The notes under the pieces were generated by a model. That model saw only the letters and a list, made by a program, of their open reading frames with translations, did not search any database and was not told the DNA's origin. A program made the translations under genes and the position numbers. Positions 35,766 to 47,027 of a stretch of DNA of 64,000 nucleotides are shown one piece after another. Origin of the DNA: Anastrepha obliqua (Eukaryota; Arthropoda; Insecta; Diptera; Tephritidae). Each line of letters opens with the position of its first letter. The first letter of the stretch is position 1. The stretch is from NCBI RefSeq assembly GCF_027943255.1, contig NC_072896.1, positions 68,652,501-68,716,500 of the forward strand. Reading direction: 5' to 3'.

Positions 35766-37181
35766 AGGATATTCACAGACTGTCATAGTCTTTCTGGAGT
35801 ACTAAGCACTAAGCACTTTCACAGAACTAGTGGAAACAATTTTAGGCTCGTACACTGAGACTGAGGCTAACAGGTCTACCAACAGAGTGGCCTTTTAGTC
35901 ACAGTAATAAACGAGAATGGAACGGCAGCCCGAAGTACCTTCTTCCTTTGACCAACTTCAATTTCCATACCTACAACTTCTTTATGGACAAATGGACGGA
36001 GCTTAATCTTTAATGGCCTTTCCAGATCTTGGATTACTGCAGTAGGAAAATTAATGTTGGAAATAAAGCAGCTGAGTTGACAGCTAAACGGAATTAATTA
36101 TTCTAATATGAAAAAAATATATATATCTCCATTGGTAATTAGGCTGTCATTAATGCAGTTATAGCTGTGATAATCAAATATTTTTGTCTATGGCAATATA
36201 AAGCCAAGTTAGATAAGCTTTGAACTAATAAACGGGTAAGTTCTGTCATAAAATAATAGAATACAGAAACCATCAATAATCAGTAACCACTCCTAAAAAA
36301 TTGGAATATATTTATTTTATTTATAAACATAAAGTATAATTGTAATGTTTATATTGCATGCAAAATTTTACGGCACTTGCTATTTACAATACCTTTGACT
36401 GGTACATAGGGACTAACGGATCACTTATTGACTTACACCTTCTCAAAACGCTTCTTCTCCATCATTATCCAAAATTTTGCAAATTTATCATAATTGACTC
36501 TGTGTTATTCACGTGACAGAGAAGTAATGTGGACCAGGGAATAAACATTTTTCTGAAACTACTGAAACGTATGGAATTTAAAGCCTTCACTACTTAAAAT
36601 TTCTTAGCAAAACTATGGTTCAGTTCAGGTCCATGCGGGACGAGAGTTAATCAGCCAAGTTAAGCTAGGCTAATTTAAAAGCGAGGCATTACAAATGTTG
36701 TCCATTTTTCATTTAGCTTTTACAACATTTCATAAGTTTCACATCATCGATTCTAATATTTTTAGAAAAACATTTTTCTAATTCCATGATTCTAAATAAT
36801 CGGTGCCAACATATATTTTTATTTGTCGGTTTAAATAATCTAAATGTGCTGTCCGGGTTTAGATTAGTGAATTGCGATGATGATCTAACTGTTATATTGC
36901 TCGGATTAGGAGCTTATTTCTCGCCAAGGCAATGACCCCAGTCTTCTGAAAGTTTTATTGACTGTGCAAAGCAAATTTATTAGCGCTTGATTGTGACATT
37001 TCCAAAAAATTCTTTCCGCTTCCTATAATTGTAATTAAATGAAGTTCTCCATCAACAAATTACTATTACTATTACTAACAACTATTAGAGACATAAAAAG
37101 TTTATTTGTCTCAAACTAAATGTAATCCCCCACCACCGTCCAAGATGATGATTATCTATTTTCCTTAACATTTCAATTATA
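35766..37181. other. No gene recognised
   Basis: No domain or repeat recognised. Confidence 0.4.
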
Positions 37182-38167
37182 AAGGTTGTCAGAAAAGTCT
37201 TGCGGTATTTTTATTGAATTTTCAATTGTTCATAAAATTGGTTGTAATAATGCGATTTAAGTCAAATATGCACCGTTTTGTTCGATGACGAGTTCCCAAC
37301 GAGATGCCAACTTCATAATGCCCCTCTTATAGAAGCTCGCTTCCCTATTGTCAAAAAACTCGGAGAGCCAATTTTCACAGGACTCTCTTGTGGACAACTT
37401 CCGACTAACAAGCTCGTTCGCCAAGGACAGAAATAGGTAGTAATCACTTGGTGCGAGATCCGGACTATACGATGGATGCAAAAGAACCTCCCATCCGAGC
37501 TTCCGGAGCTTCTGTCGCGTCACCAAAGATGTGTATGGCCTGGCGTTGTCCTGATGGAAGACAATTCGGCCTCTGTTGAGTGCTGCATGAGTGCTGCATT
37601 CAAGCGGTCCAGTTGTTGGCAGTACAGGTCCGAATTGAGCGTTTGGCCATAGGGGAGCAGCTCATAGTGGATGATTCCCTGCCAATCCCACCAAACACAC
37701 AGAATAACCTTCCTGGCCGTCAATCCAGGCTTGGCCACCGTCTGGGCAGCTTCACCGCTTTTCGACCACGACCGTTTGCGCTTCACGTTGTCGTAAGTGA
37801 CCCACTTTTCATCGCCAGTCACCATCCGCTTCAAAAACGGGTCGATTTTGTTGCGATTCAGAAGCGATTCGCATGCATCCATACGGGCAAAAATGTTTTT
37901 TTGCGTCAAGTCGTGTGGCACCCATACATCGAGCTTCTTTTTGAATCCAAGCTTCTTCAAATGGTCTATAACGGTTTGATGACTCATGCCCAGCTCTTGG
38001 CCGATGCTACGGCTGCTACTATGCCCGTCTCTTTCGATCAATTCAGCGATTTTATCGCAATTTTCGACGACAGGCCTTCCGGACCGTGGCGCATCTTCGA
38101 TCACCTCTGCACCAGAACGAAAACGTTGAAACCACCGTTGTGCGGTGGAAATGTGCGACGAGATGTT
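37182..38167 (-). mobile_element. mariner transposon, 5'-truncated, otherwise well preserved
   Basis: The left end AAGGTTGTCAGAAAAGTCTTG follows TA at 37180-37181. The minus-strand transposase starts inside the first HTH (ISTAQRWFQRFRSG near 38150) and continues EDAPRSGRPVVENCD, the second HTH (SSRSIGQELGMSHQTVIDHL), WVPHDLTQKN, MVTGDEKWVTYDNVKRKRSW (first Asp), WWDWQGIIHYELLPYGQTLN, then IVFHQDNARPYTS (second) and YSPDLAPSDYYLF (third), 34 apart, and ends NGAYLT. The only frame break (near 37590) coincides with an 11-bp tandem duplication, GAGTGCTGCAT at 37578-37588 and 37589-37599. The 5' terminal repeat and first ~30 residues are missing; the break adjoins a piggyBac-like piece. Confidence 0.93.
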
Positions 38168-38179
38168 GGTGTAGTAGCA

Positions 38180-38465
38180 TCATATAAGCTGAATTAAATT
38201 TGTTTTGTTTTTTTTCTCAGTGACGTAGTAGTAGAAAAAATAGAAACGCCTACCCGATCACTTGCATATAAATATTCCAAATTTGCGTGTGACATCTTCA
38301 AGGATCCTGCTGTGTGCAGTAATCCGAAAAAAGCTCGAATTTCTATAGCATCAGTCGGTTTGCAGTCACGAGGTCTACCCTACGATGACGTTTTCTTTTG
38401 AGTAAATTCGTTTGTATGCGTAACAACTTTTTCAATAACATTCTCCGCAGTGAATGAATTGAATT
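38180..38465 (-). mobile_element. piggyBac-like transposase fragment
   Basis: The complement of about 38460-38190 gives one frame: ENVIEKVVTHTNEFTQKK, a single TAG, then GRPRDCKPTDAIEIRAFFGL, LHTAGSLKMSHANLEYLYAS and DRVGVSIFSTTTSLRKK. The IxxIVxxTN helix, the PTDxxEIRAFxGLLxxAG segment and the xxLWxxDxxGxxIFxxTMS segment in this order are those of the N-terminal part of DDE_Tnp_1_7 (piggyBac) transposases. The piece lies upstream of where the first catalytic Asp would be, and it ends within a few bases of the truncated mariner. Identification from motif order; no TTAA-flanked ends found. Confidence 0.65.
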
Positions 38466-40384
38466 AGAATATTTTGAGCTTGGCGCCTCACCTAGGTTTT
38501 GGTGGATTTTTGCTACTTTGTTACGACTAAATCATTGGCGAATTGTGGGATGGAGAGTGCGCGGAATGCGGAAGTAAGATATTTATTTCGCTTACAATAA
38601 CAAAGCGACATCTAAAGATGAATATTTTTCATAACAATATAATTTTAAAGGGTTTTTCTATCATGTAAAGTTGTATATCTTTCTACATGACAATTGTCAA
38701 AGATGACTGAAAAAAGGTACCGTCTATGATTTTTTCATTACTGACATCTATGCGCCACTTTTGAAAGATGCTTTATAAACGATTTGAAAATATGACGAAC
38801 TGCCTTTTACTCAAACTCACCATACGATGCTTGGTGTTTGATTTATGAAATATTACCATTCCAAACTCTTTTCCCCACCATTTCCTGCTCCATTGATACA
38901 AGAATTTGATGATTGCCAAAAAAAGAAAGCATAATATGAATACCACTTATATCTTTTGGAGGTAAGTCAGACACCCATCTATCGCCCTCGATTCCACCCG
39001 ACAGTATCAATGATAGTAGTTTGAAGTAAGAAGACACTTGTTAAGAAATGCTTAGCTAAAAAGTAAAAAAAAAAAAAAATAAAAGAAAGTAATTAAAAAA
39101 TAATTAACAAAAAACTTCATGCTTCGATAAAAATATTGTTTAATAAAGTATTTTATTGTTATTTTCAAAAAAGTTATTTCTACCAAAAAAACAAAAAAAA
39201 ACTTTGTTACTTCGTCATCACAGCAATAAACAACAAATAAATATTTCCCACTTTTCTTTGCATTTATGAAATCAAAATTTGAAGTAAACTCATTATACAG
39301 TTTTTCCACTAAAAACTAACGACTACAAATTTCTTTCCATTGCTTTACTTTTTACTCGTTTTAACGAGTATTTTTGTGCAGCCAACGCAAATTTAAGGAA
39401 CCCAGTGACGACTAAATCGTCATCAGGCAGCCTCATTCACAGCAGTGGCGACAGCATCATCATCAGCAAAGCCGTATTTTTGCCAAAACATCGTCATAAT
39501 TTTATTTGCATAAAACTCGCAGCGACACAAGTTTTCTAGTACGGAGTTGAGAGGAAGGAGTTTTTCGCAAATGAACGTCAAGCATTCACAGACGCACCGA
39601 GGAACAGGAAAAGTAGATGAAAAAATACGATATGTTTGTAATTTACATGCCACCTGGGCCCATAATGGTTGCTCATTTTATATAATTTCGCTACGTTGTG
39701 GAGTTTTTTATAATTTCGAAGTTCGTTTCATTTCATTCATTTTTATTTCCTCACAAGGGTAGGCAAACCTATGATTGCTGTGCGGCAAGTGTTGCCACAA
39801 GTTTTGTGATAGTGTAATTCATAGTTTTTAACATTTTCTTCTTGAGTATTTGAACTTGGTTTTTAAAACTTGTAAAATTAAATAGCGCTTGAAAAGAAAA
39901 TATTCGGAAGCTATTTCTCGCTCTTTCTCGGAAATAAAATCACATGCATTTTTGGGAGCGAAAGCGAGGATCTGTGCAGTTATACTTGATGGTAAGTCGT
40001 TTTCCTCTGGTAATATTAAAAAAGCAGCAAAAAATGGCCAGGGCACAAAGCTGAGAGCTAGAGCAACATCAGCAGCGCTTTGATATGACAAAACAATGAA
40101 TGAAACACAGATATCTTCAAATACCGATGGTAGATGACGATATTAAAAATAGCAAATAAAACTCTATGGCTGCTGCTCTCGCACACCCGCGTTACGGGCC
40201 AATTAGTTACATAAAATAGAACAAGATTTAAAAACTAACAGTAAGCTTAAGTTTACTTCAAAACGATCCGGTAAATAAAACCATATTTTTATAAAAACGT
40301 ATCGAACACATCGAAGACACGAGTAAACTGATTTTGCTCTCACCGAAGTTGTGTTGACCGAGCCAATATTCATACTTGCATCAT
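38466..40384. other. No gene recognised
   Basis: Homopolymer-rich at 39060-39110. Frames at 39423-40091 are open but without known domains. Confidence 0.45.
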
Positions 40385-41225
40385 AGTAGAATAATCAGTT
40401 GAGTGGCGCTCCCCGTCAGCATGTAAGCTGTTTGTTGATTTTAAGAAGGCATTTTACACAATCAAACGGGACGCGATATGGCTAGCGTTGAGTAGAAAGA
40501 GTGTTCCCGCTAAGATAATCCAGCCTTTATGAAAACTCCGAATTGGCAGTGCTACACAATGGCAATATCAGCGACTTATTCGCCACCAACGCAGGTGTAA
40601 GGCAAGTTTGCTCCCTGTCGCCTAGGCCGGGTCGATTTGTGGGGAGGCAAAAAAATCGCCCATTTCTCTGTGAAAATCATATTCTAGGGATCAAAATAAG
40701 AAACTTTGCCGAAGGAACCATACCTCTAAAACGAATTCTGATGTCCCCCAATTTGGGTCGAACTTTTAGTGTCTTTTGTGGGGAAGCAAAAAAATCGCCC
40801 ATTTCTCTGTGAAAATCATATTCTAGGAATCAAAATAAGAAACAAACAAAATAAGAAAACATTGGCATGGGTGGATCGGTCGTCCAAAGTTAGTGGGGGT
40901 CGGTCATACATTTGGACTCGATTGGAGCACTCTAAATGGGTCAAAGTGGGATTTTTCGTTCGACCCAAATTGGGGGACGTCAGAATTCGTTTTAGAGGTA
41001 TGGGCAAAGTTTCTTATTTTGATCCCTAGAATACGATTTTAACAGAGCAATGAGCGATTTTTAAATCGACCCGCCCTACTGTCGCACCTTCTCTTTGCCA
41101 TCGTCCTTGTCGACATCATGAGCCAATTCAACCTGCACTAAAGAGGCATCGTATGGAGCTTCACCAGACATTATGAGGATCTGGACTTCGCTGAAACTCC
41201 GTGACATTCAAGCGAAGGAGGTTAA
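40385..41225 (+). mobile_element. LINE reverse transcriptase fragment interrupted by a MITE
   Basis: Left part (to 40622): CKLFVDFKKAFYTIKRDAIW (RT motif A with Asp) and LALSRKSVPAKII, then after a frameshift LHNGNISDLFATNAGVRQVC and SLSP (motif B, GVRQGCxLSP with Gly replaced by Val). Right part (from 41079): LLFAIVLVDIMSQFNLH, RGIVWSF, EDLDFAET, where the polymerase FADD has become FAET. The two halves would be contiguous without the 456-bp hairpin element at 40623-41078 and one copy of its 8-bp duplication. Clade not certain. Confidence 0.75.
40623..41078. mobile_element. hAT-like MITE with long inverted repeats and 8-bp target duplication
   Basis: The ends are inverted copies, left TAGGCCGGGTCGATTT and right (complement) TAGGGCGGGTCGATTT. 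The pairing extends inward: left arm 40623-40763 and right arm 40958-41078 share TTCTAGGGATCAAAATAAG, ACCTCTAAAACGAATTCTG and CCCCCAATTTGGGTCGAAC blocks. The centre also holds a ~67-bp direct repeat of part of the left arm (about 40636-40704 and 40774-40843). Flanks are CTGTCGCC (40615-40622) and CTGTCGCA (41079-41086), an 8-bp target duplication with one mismatch inside a LINE reverse transcriptase. Eight-base duplication plus a TAGGG start (YARNG) is the signature of hAT transposons; hAT assignment is inference. No coding capacity. Confidence 0.88.
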
Positions 41226-43583
41226 ACTAGTCAGAAGAGTCTAAAAAAAATTATAAAAACAAAAATAATTTTTCCATAGATCCCTGTTTTTACCACAGAT
41301 CCCTGCAGTGAAGCTCCGCTAATCTCAAACAAAGCATACTCATATATAATACAATATATGCCAATTATTCATAATGTATACATATGTATATATAGTATTT
41401 AATTGGTTCCAAATCATACGTTTCCAAACATGCTTGTGAGAAATGATACGATACCATTCAGCTCTGGCAAGAAAAGGCACTATTATACCATGATAGGTAC
41501 TCGGAAACTTCGGGATTGAAAACAATAAGGCTGCTGGCGAGTTTACAAGAGGAGTAATGGTAAACGTCCTCAATCGGAAGGAATCATTATGTGACCTATG
41601 ATGAAAGTATTCTAGAATTATAATCACTGGTAAACTCAAAGCGGAATAACGCCAGTGGAACAAGGGAGGCCTCAGGCTTGCAGGGATAGTTCGTTATTGC
41701 TTTAGTAGAAAGAGCATTAAGTCTTACGTTTGCCTAACATTTAATTGCATACTGGTTACTATAATCGGTTCTAGAAAATCAATTTTTTTTATTAAGTTTT
41801 CATTGCGATCAGTAACAAAATATTTAAAACCAACGCGCAATGTGTAGTGAGGTTGTATGAAGAAAATAGTATTGGGATACTCTATAGGTACATAAATATT
41901 TCGGAAATAAATAAACGATTTTTTTAAATATTTTTTTTCTTAATTTACCAGGTCTTGTGGCTTTATGCGCTTAAGCCTTTTTCTCTGTGTTTTTGTGTTT
42001 ATTCAGCCCCTCTTTATGACTATGGTTATTTTTATGGCTATATTTATTATTGTGTCTGGAACTGAATCAAAAGCGAGGCCACTTTTGAGATCAGAGCAAT
42101 GGATATACCAAGGAGCACCAACGGCATATTTTAGTACTTTATTCTGAAGCCCTTGAATTAGTTGAATATTGTTTTGGCTGGAACAACCCCAAAAATATGT
42201 TTAATATACTTTCAGTAAATGTTTAATCCTGCACATCCAGATAGCTCATAGTAGTCGAACTCTGTAACTTTTAGAAATTCGCTAATCTAAAACCTGCATA
42301 GAGTAGGGTGTCCGATGGTCCTTAGGCAACCAGAGTCGGCCACTTGTTATTGGCATGAAAAATATCTTTCTTTCTCATCTATCTGGTATTATAATAATGC
42401 TGTATTCTAACTCTGGTTATACTAAAAAAAATCGAGACCTTTGAAATACATTATTTTTGTTAGGAACTGTAACAATTTTACTAGATAAAATGTTGTTAAT
42501 TTATATTATTTTTATCACACTCTTGACTCTCCGATTTCTTCACACCCTTGTTGCCTTCTATTTGGCAACCCTAGTTTGAACTGTTGCTTTAATGTACGTT
42601 GCTGGCTTTTACAACAACGAAGGCACCAAATTTTTTGTACCCATATCAGTTTATAAGCTGCTCGTTACATTCTGGCATACTCGTACAAAGGGTGTTTGCT
42701 TTGCAGTCAATTTATATTTTTTACTTTTTGCTGTTATTTCCACTTCGTGGCATGTTACTTTTGAAGGCTTTGGATATATGCGTGTTTTTCTATGCTTTTA
42801 AACCATTCATATGCCTGACACTATATTTTTCGGTTTTTGCCGTTTTGGGTTGCTGATTCCACGATGTGATATGCCATCGTGAGAGTGCAAAAAAAAAAAT
42901 TCTATATTTAATGTGCGCAGAGGGATGTAACATAAGAAGATATAAATGGAAGCATTTTTCATAATATTTGTGCTCTTCCCCGCGTTTTTTTGCGATGCAG
43001 CGGAGCTTTAATAATGCATATTAAGAGGTTTTTTGGACAGAGCCAGGCGGCTCAGCTTACTTGCTATGGAAACAAAGAAGAAATCAACATGCAGATTGCT
43101 GTTTTTCGCTCATTTATGAACAATGTGGGGTGGAAATTAATCACTCAGAATTTTGTTTTCATGTGTGTACTGCATTTTTATAACGATTACGTTATTGAAT
43201 TATATTGTATAGCAATTATGTCTATTTATAAGAGTATATATACTAACCTAACTACTATTATTTATTTATTGAAGTAAGAATTTGTCAACAAAAACAAATT
43301 ATCTTGCAGGCTAATATAGATGTTTTAACAAAAAATATTATACAATAAGAGTCTTACTCTTTGAGACGAATTTATAACAAAACGTTGTAAATCAATTATT
43401 AGTTTAATGAAGGGTGCTTTCCTTGCGTATATAGTTTGCTAACACGGTGAAAATCCTAATTACGGGGCGCTCTAGAAGGAAGGGACGATCTATACAAGAC
43501 CTAATAATAATATTTATCAAAGAAGAAAAATGAAGACAAAATAGGTCAATGACACTACAAAGACTTCAACCAGATAATTAGTT
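41226..43583. other. No gene recognised
   Basis: AT-rich; frames at 42592-42856 and 42990-43277 match nothing. Confidence 0.45.
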
Positions 43584-43850
43584 ATACCTTCTGCTCAAAT
43601 ATGAACGAGACGGTATCAATAAAACGGTCCGCGGATTACATATGGCAAAAATAGATTTTTTGTTTTTTGGTAGGACTGTTATAAGCTTACATGGCAAATT
43701 TCAGCGTGATATGTCACATAGTTTGTTTTCTGTACTACTATAAACAAGTCAAGCTCGAGTGTGTTCTTCGAATTTAACGATGGAAATTCAAAGAATTTGT
43801 TTGAAATGTTATTCCAACAAAATTTCGGCTTCAGACGCCGGGGAGTAGAA
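43584..43850 (+). mobile_element. mariner-like 5' end, copy B (leader and first codons)
   Basis: The block ATACCTTCTGCTCAAATATG...CTCGAGTGTG matches copy A at 20079-20259. It is followed by an ATG at 43780 that opens MEIQRICLKCYSNKISASDA before a TAG; this resembles the start of mariner transposases (MExQ...LKFY...IS..DALKML). The following bases could continue the HTH in a shifted frame (ALKVL-like), then identity is lost. Read as the 5' terminus, leader and first ~20 codons of a mariner. Confidence 0.55.
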
Positions 43851-44025
43851 GTTTTATGAAAACAAAGGGAACGTAGAAAAAAGCCAATGAAAACTTTTTG
43901 GATGCGTCCAACTCTAGTTATATGACAGGCAAGTACTCTAGATGAAAGATGCATATTCCATTTTAGAATGCACAAAAGATGTGCAGCTCAATTTAAGAGT
44001 ACTCCGCACGTCAAAATTATAAGTA

Positions 44026-44605
44026 ACAGGTGGCGCTAAAGTAATCCTCCTTCAGAAAATGCTATAAATTTTGCGATTGGCCCCTAATGTCAGTTCTGTT
44101 TTGACATTTGTGTAGTAAACACATGTGAAATACACGTTAATAAACAATGTCCAACAGGACGGTGCAACGGCACACACTGCACGTGCCACAACCGATATGC
44201 TGAAGGATGCATTTCCCGGGTGCCTAATCTCCCGTCTTGGCGATTTGCACTGGCCAGCAAGATCGCCTGATTTGACCGCTCCAGACTTCTTTTTGTGGGG
44301 CTTTTTGAAGTCGCGGGGTTTTGAGAACAAGCCTCAGACTCTTGCAGCTCTTAAAGTCAATATCCGTCAAGAATGTGAGGACCTATCGCCGGAAGTTTTG
44401 GCCAAAGTGATGGAAAAAGCCATAAAAAGGGCTCAAATGGCAATCAACTGTGGCGGTGGCGATTTACATGACATCATATTCTCGACTTGATGTCAAAAAA
44501 ATTAAAAGACCAAATAAAAATAATCCACAAGAAGAATCAAAGTTTTTCATATTTTTTTTAAATTACAGCCAAAAAACATCGGAAGGTTACTTTTGCGCCA
44601 CCTTG
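44026..44605 (+). mobile_element. Internally deleted Tc1/mariner (DD41D-type) with both ends
   Basis: Ends: ACAGGTGGCGCTAAAGTAA at 44026 and its inverted partner CAAGGTGGCGCAAAAGTAA ending at 44605, each flanked by TA (44024-44025, 44606-44607). Between them a 121-residue frame gives VQQDGATAHTARATTDMLKD (second Asp), WPARSPDLTAPDFFLWGFLK (third) and a C-terminus INCGGGDLHDIIFST. Forty-one residues separate QQD from the Asp of APDFF. The 5' leader (TAGTAAACACATG...AAACAATG) is joined directly to VQQDG, so the DNA-binding domain and first catalytic Asp were deleted. Length 580 bp. Confidence 0.9.
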
Positions 44606-45149
44606 TACAATATGATTATGATGATATCTATTAAAATAATAATAGAAAAATGTGCCAATATCGTTTCGTTGACTTATTCCGTATTTATTGCTGGTATTTC
44701 AGTAACACGCAAATTCTTGTTCTGTGCACAATGAAATATACCATAAGACCAAATAGACTCATAAGACCAATCACGTTTGATTCTAATCTAAAAGTGTACA
44801 ATGTAAGTTATTACGTCAAATTTATTATGTATAACAAAACTGTTATTTATCTTGTTGGTCGCTTTATCTTGTTGGATACAAAACCAAAAATATGTCGGAA
44901 ACAAAAAAAATGCCGTTTGGAGAAGCTTTGTTTGGATTTGATGAGGGAACTGTTTTAGCATGGAGAGAGAAGCCTTATAACGTAAAAGATTCCTTCAAAA
45001 TTAAAAAGAAGTAAAGCTGTGAGTGTAAGTTAGCCATGACTGAAACAGCACAGATTGAAATTTGCAGAAAAGTACCAATTTTGGGAAAAAGAATGAGAAG
45101 GACAATTTTTTTTCATCAATTAAAACACAAAAATGAATAATGTCAAGTA
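44606..45149. other. No gene recognised
   Basis: AT-rich spacer between two internally deleted transposons. Confidence 0.4.
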
Positions 45150-45685
45150 AAGGGCTTTCAGATAAGAGGTGCTATTTTGATATTCGAAAAAAAATGCAAT
45201 TTTTTAATATATATTACATGATCGGATGTTTATTTCATTATAAAGAGGAAGGTATGCCGTTAATAGTGGAAAATAACATCAGGCAAATGACTATCACGGC
45301 CAGGCTTACAGAACAATATCATTTCATGAAATTTTCCACGAGCGAATTGATAGCCTCACGAATTCCATCTTTGAGGTCTTGAATCTACCCTGGGCTGCTG
45401 GCGTAGACCTTCTCCTTCATGTGGCCCCAAAGAAAAAATTCAGAGGGTGTTAAATCACAAGATCTCGGTGGCCAATTGTGATCACCTCTTCGAGAGATAA
45501 CACGGTCCGGAAACTTTTCCCGTAAAAGATCAATGGTTTCGTTGCTTGTGTGGCACGTAGCGTCGTCTTGTTGAAAATAAACGTTGTCCAGATCAATACC
45601 ATCCAATTCCGGCCATAAAAAATTGTTAATCATCTCTCGATAGCGCAATCCATTCACCTGTAACACCTGTTATTGGAAAACCCTT
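45150..45685 (-). mobile_element. Second internally deleted DD41D-type element with both ends
   Basis: Ends AAGGGCTTTCAGATAAGAGG (45150) and, as complement, AAGGGTTTTCCAATAACAGG (from 45685), about 25 bp with five mismatches, each flanked by TA (45148-45149 and 45686-45687). The minus strand encodes LQVNGLRYREMINNFLWPEL, VYFQQDDATCHTSNETIDLL (second Asp; the usual QQDGA Gly is Asp) and RSCDLTPSEFFLWGHMKEKV, where the third catalytic Asp of TPxDFF is Glu. As in the neighbour, the N-terminal half is missing and the 5' end joins the mid-protein. 536 bp. A different lineage from 44026, judging from both ends and protein. Confidence 0.9.
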
Positions 45686-45687
45686 TA

Positions 45688-46734
45688 TATGGAACTTCTA
45701 GACGAAGTATTGATTACTTTGTTTCAGCGAAAAAACACCAACTTTAGAATAGGCTGCCTGTAGTCCTAACCCAAACGCAATCAAAAATATATGGGCAATA
45801 ATTTTTCATTCGGTTTTCAAAAATGGCAGCAGCGCTAAAAGTCCTAGAAAAGCGAGTATTGTCAGATGGTCAAAATCAAATCGGTGCCCCGACAACTTCA
45901 ACAAGTTATAACCAAAGAAGAATCTAACAGAAATTACTAAGCTCCAAGTTATAAAATAATCCCAAGAATTCTATTTGTTTATTTTAAATATAATAACATT
46001 ATTTTCATACTTATCGATTTTATATATTTTATTTTCTTAATAATTAATTTAAGTTTCTGGATATTTTTAAAACACGTATCATTAGAAGTTTAAATAAAAT
46101 AAAAATAAAGAAATTTATTTATTTAAATAATTCAAAGCAGTTGATTACTAGTATAGCAAGAAAGAATTTCATAGAGCTCGTTTTGTCGCATTTGTCTATC
46201 AAATGAGTTTTTACATTATAATAGATTCAAGATCGTCAGCATAAAGTAAAGAACTTCGTATATGAAAAACAGTTTTTTATAGCATTGATAAACAATGTTG
46301 GGGTTTTAAATAAAATATGTGCAAATTTAGACTCTTTCAGGTGCCACTATTTTTATTCAAAATACGGGTCTTAAAAATTATATGTATGTGAAAATAATAT
46401 CATTTAAAAGTCCATCATGAGCACGTGTATGGGCCGCCAAACAGTCGATTCATAAATGCCTAATTATTGAGAACGTCGTGATAGCGATGTTAAAGGTTGT
46501 TTAGCAATACTTTACGCTATAGCAGCAAATTCTCAGCCGACCACTAGTTTTTGGTCTGCTAGTTCTTTAGTTCTTTTTCTATCTTCGACAGAATCAGAAC
46601 CAGTTTCTTACATTTTTTCACTAACCTTTGAATTGTCGACTCTTTTTCTTGTATGCGTGTAATAAATAAAAAATATCTATTTACAACAAATTTATAGCGC
46701 TTATAGGTCAAAAAGTTAGTTGAAACTACTGTGT
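45688..46734. other. No gene recognised
   Basis: AT-rich stretch with no element recognised. Confidence 0.4.
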
Positions 46735-47027
46735 ATATTTCAAGAATTTCGTAAGATCCTTAATTTCGACAGAGCCGAGATCTTTTAATCCATTAAAGAA
46801 ATATCCGCCCAAAATGGCGAGTCTACATCTGGAAAGAGCAGGACAGTGACACAGAAGGTGCGGGGTCGTCTATTCCTCTTCCTCGTCTAGACAACTTCTG
46901 CAGAAGTCATGTGTTTGCACACCCATTCTCTGGGCGTGCCTACTAATTAGGCAGTGCCCCGAAATAACTAAAATCAGTGTATTTAGACTGTGCTTATCTC
47001 TTGTTAGTAGAAGTTCCGTAAGGACAA
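46735..47027 (-). mobile_element. Non-LTR retrotransposon C-terminus and 3' end
   Basis: The complement from 47020 gives LLLTRDKHSLNTLILVISGH, CLISRHAQRMGVQTHDFCRS and CLDEEEE, then in a shifted frame TTPHLLCHCPALSRCRLAIL, the CRSC...HLLCxCPAL zinc-binding end of an RNase H-bearing LINE. It abuts the 5' edge of the RTE copy on the opposite strand. Confidence 0.8.
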
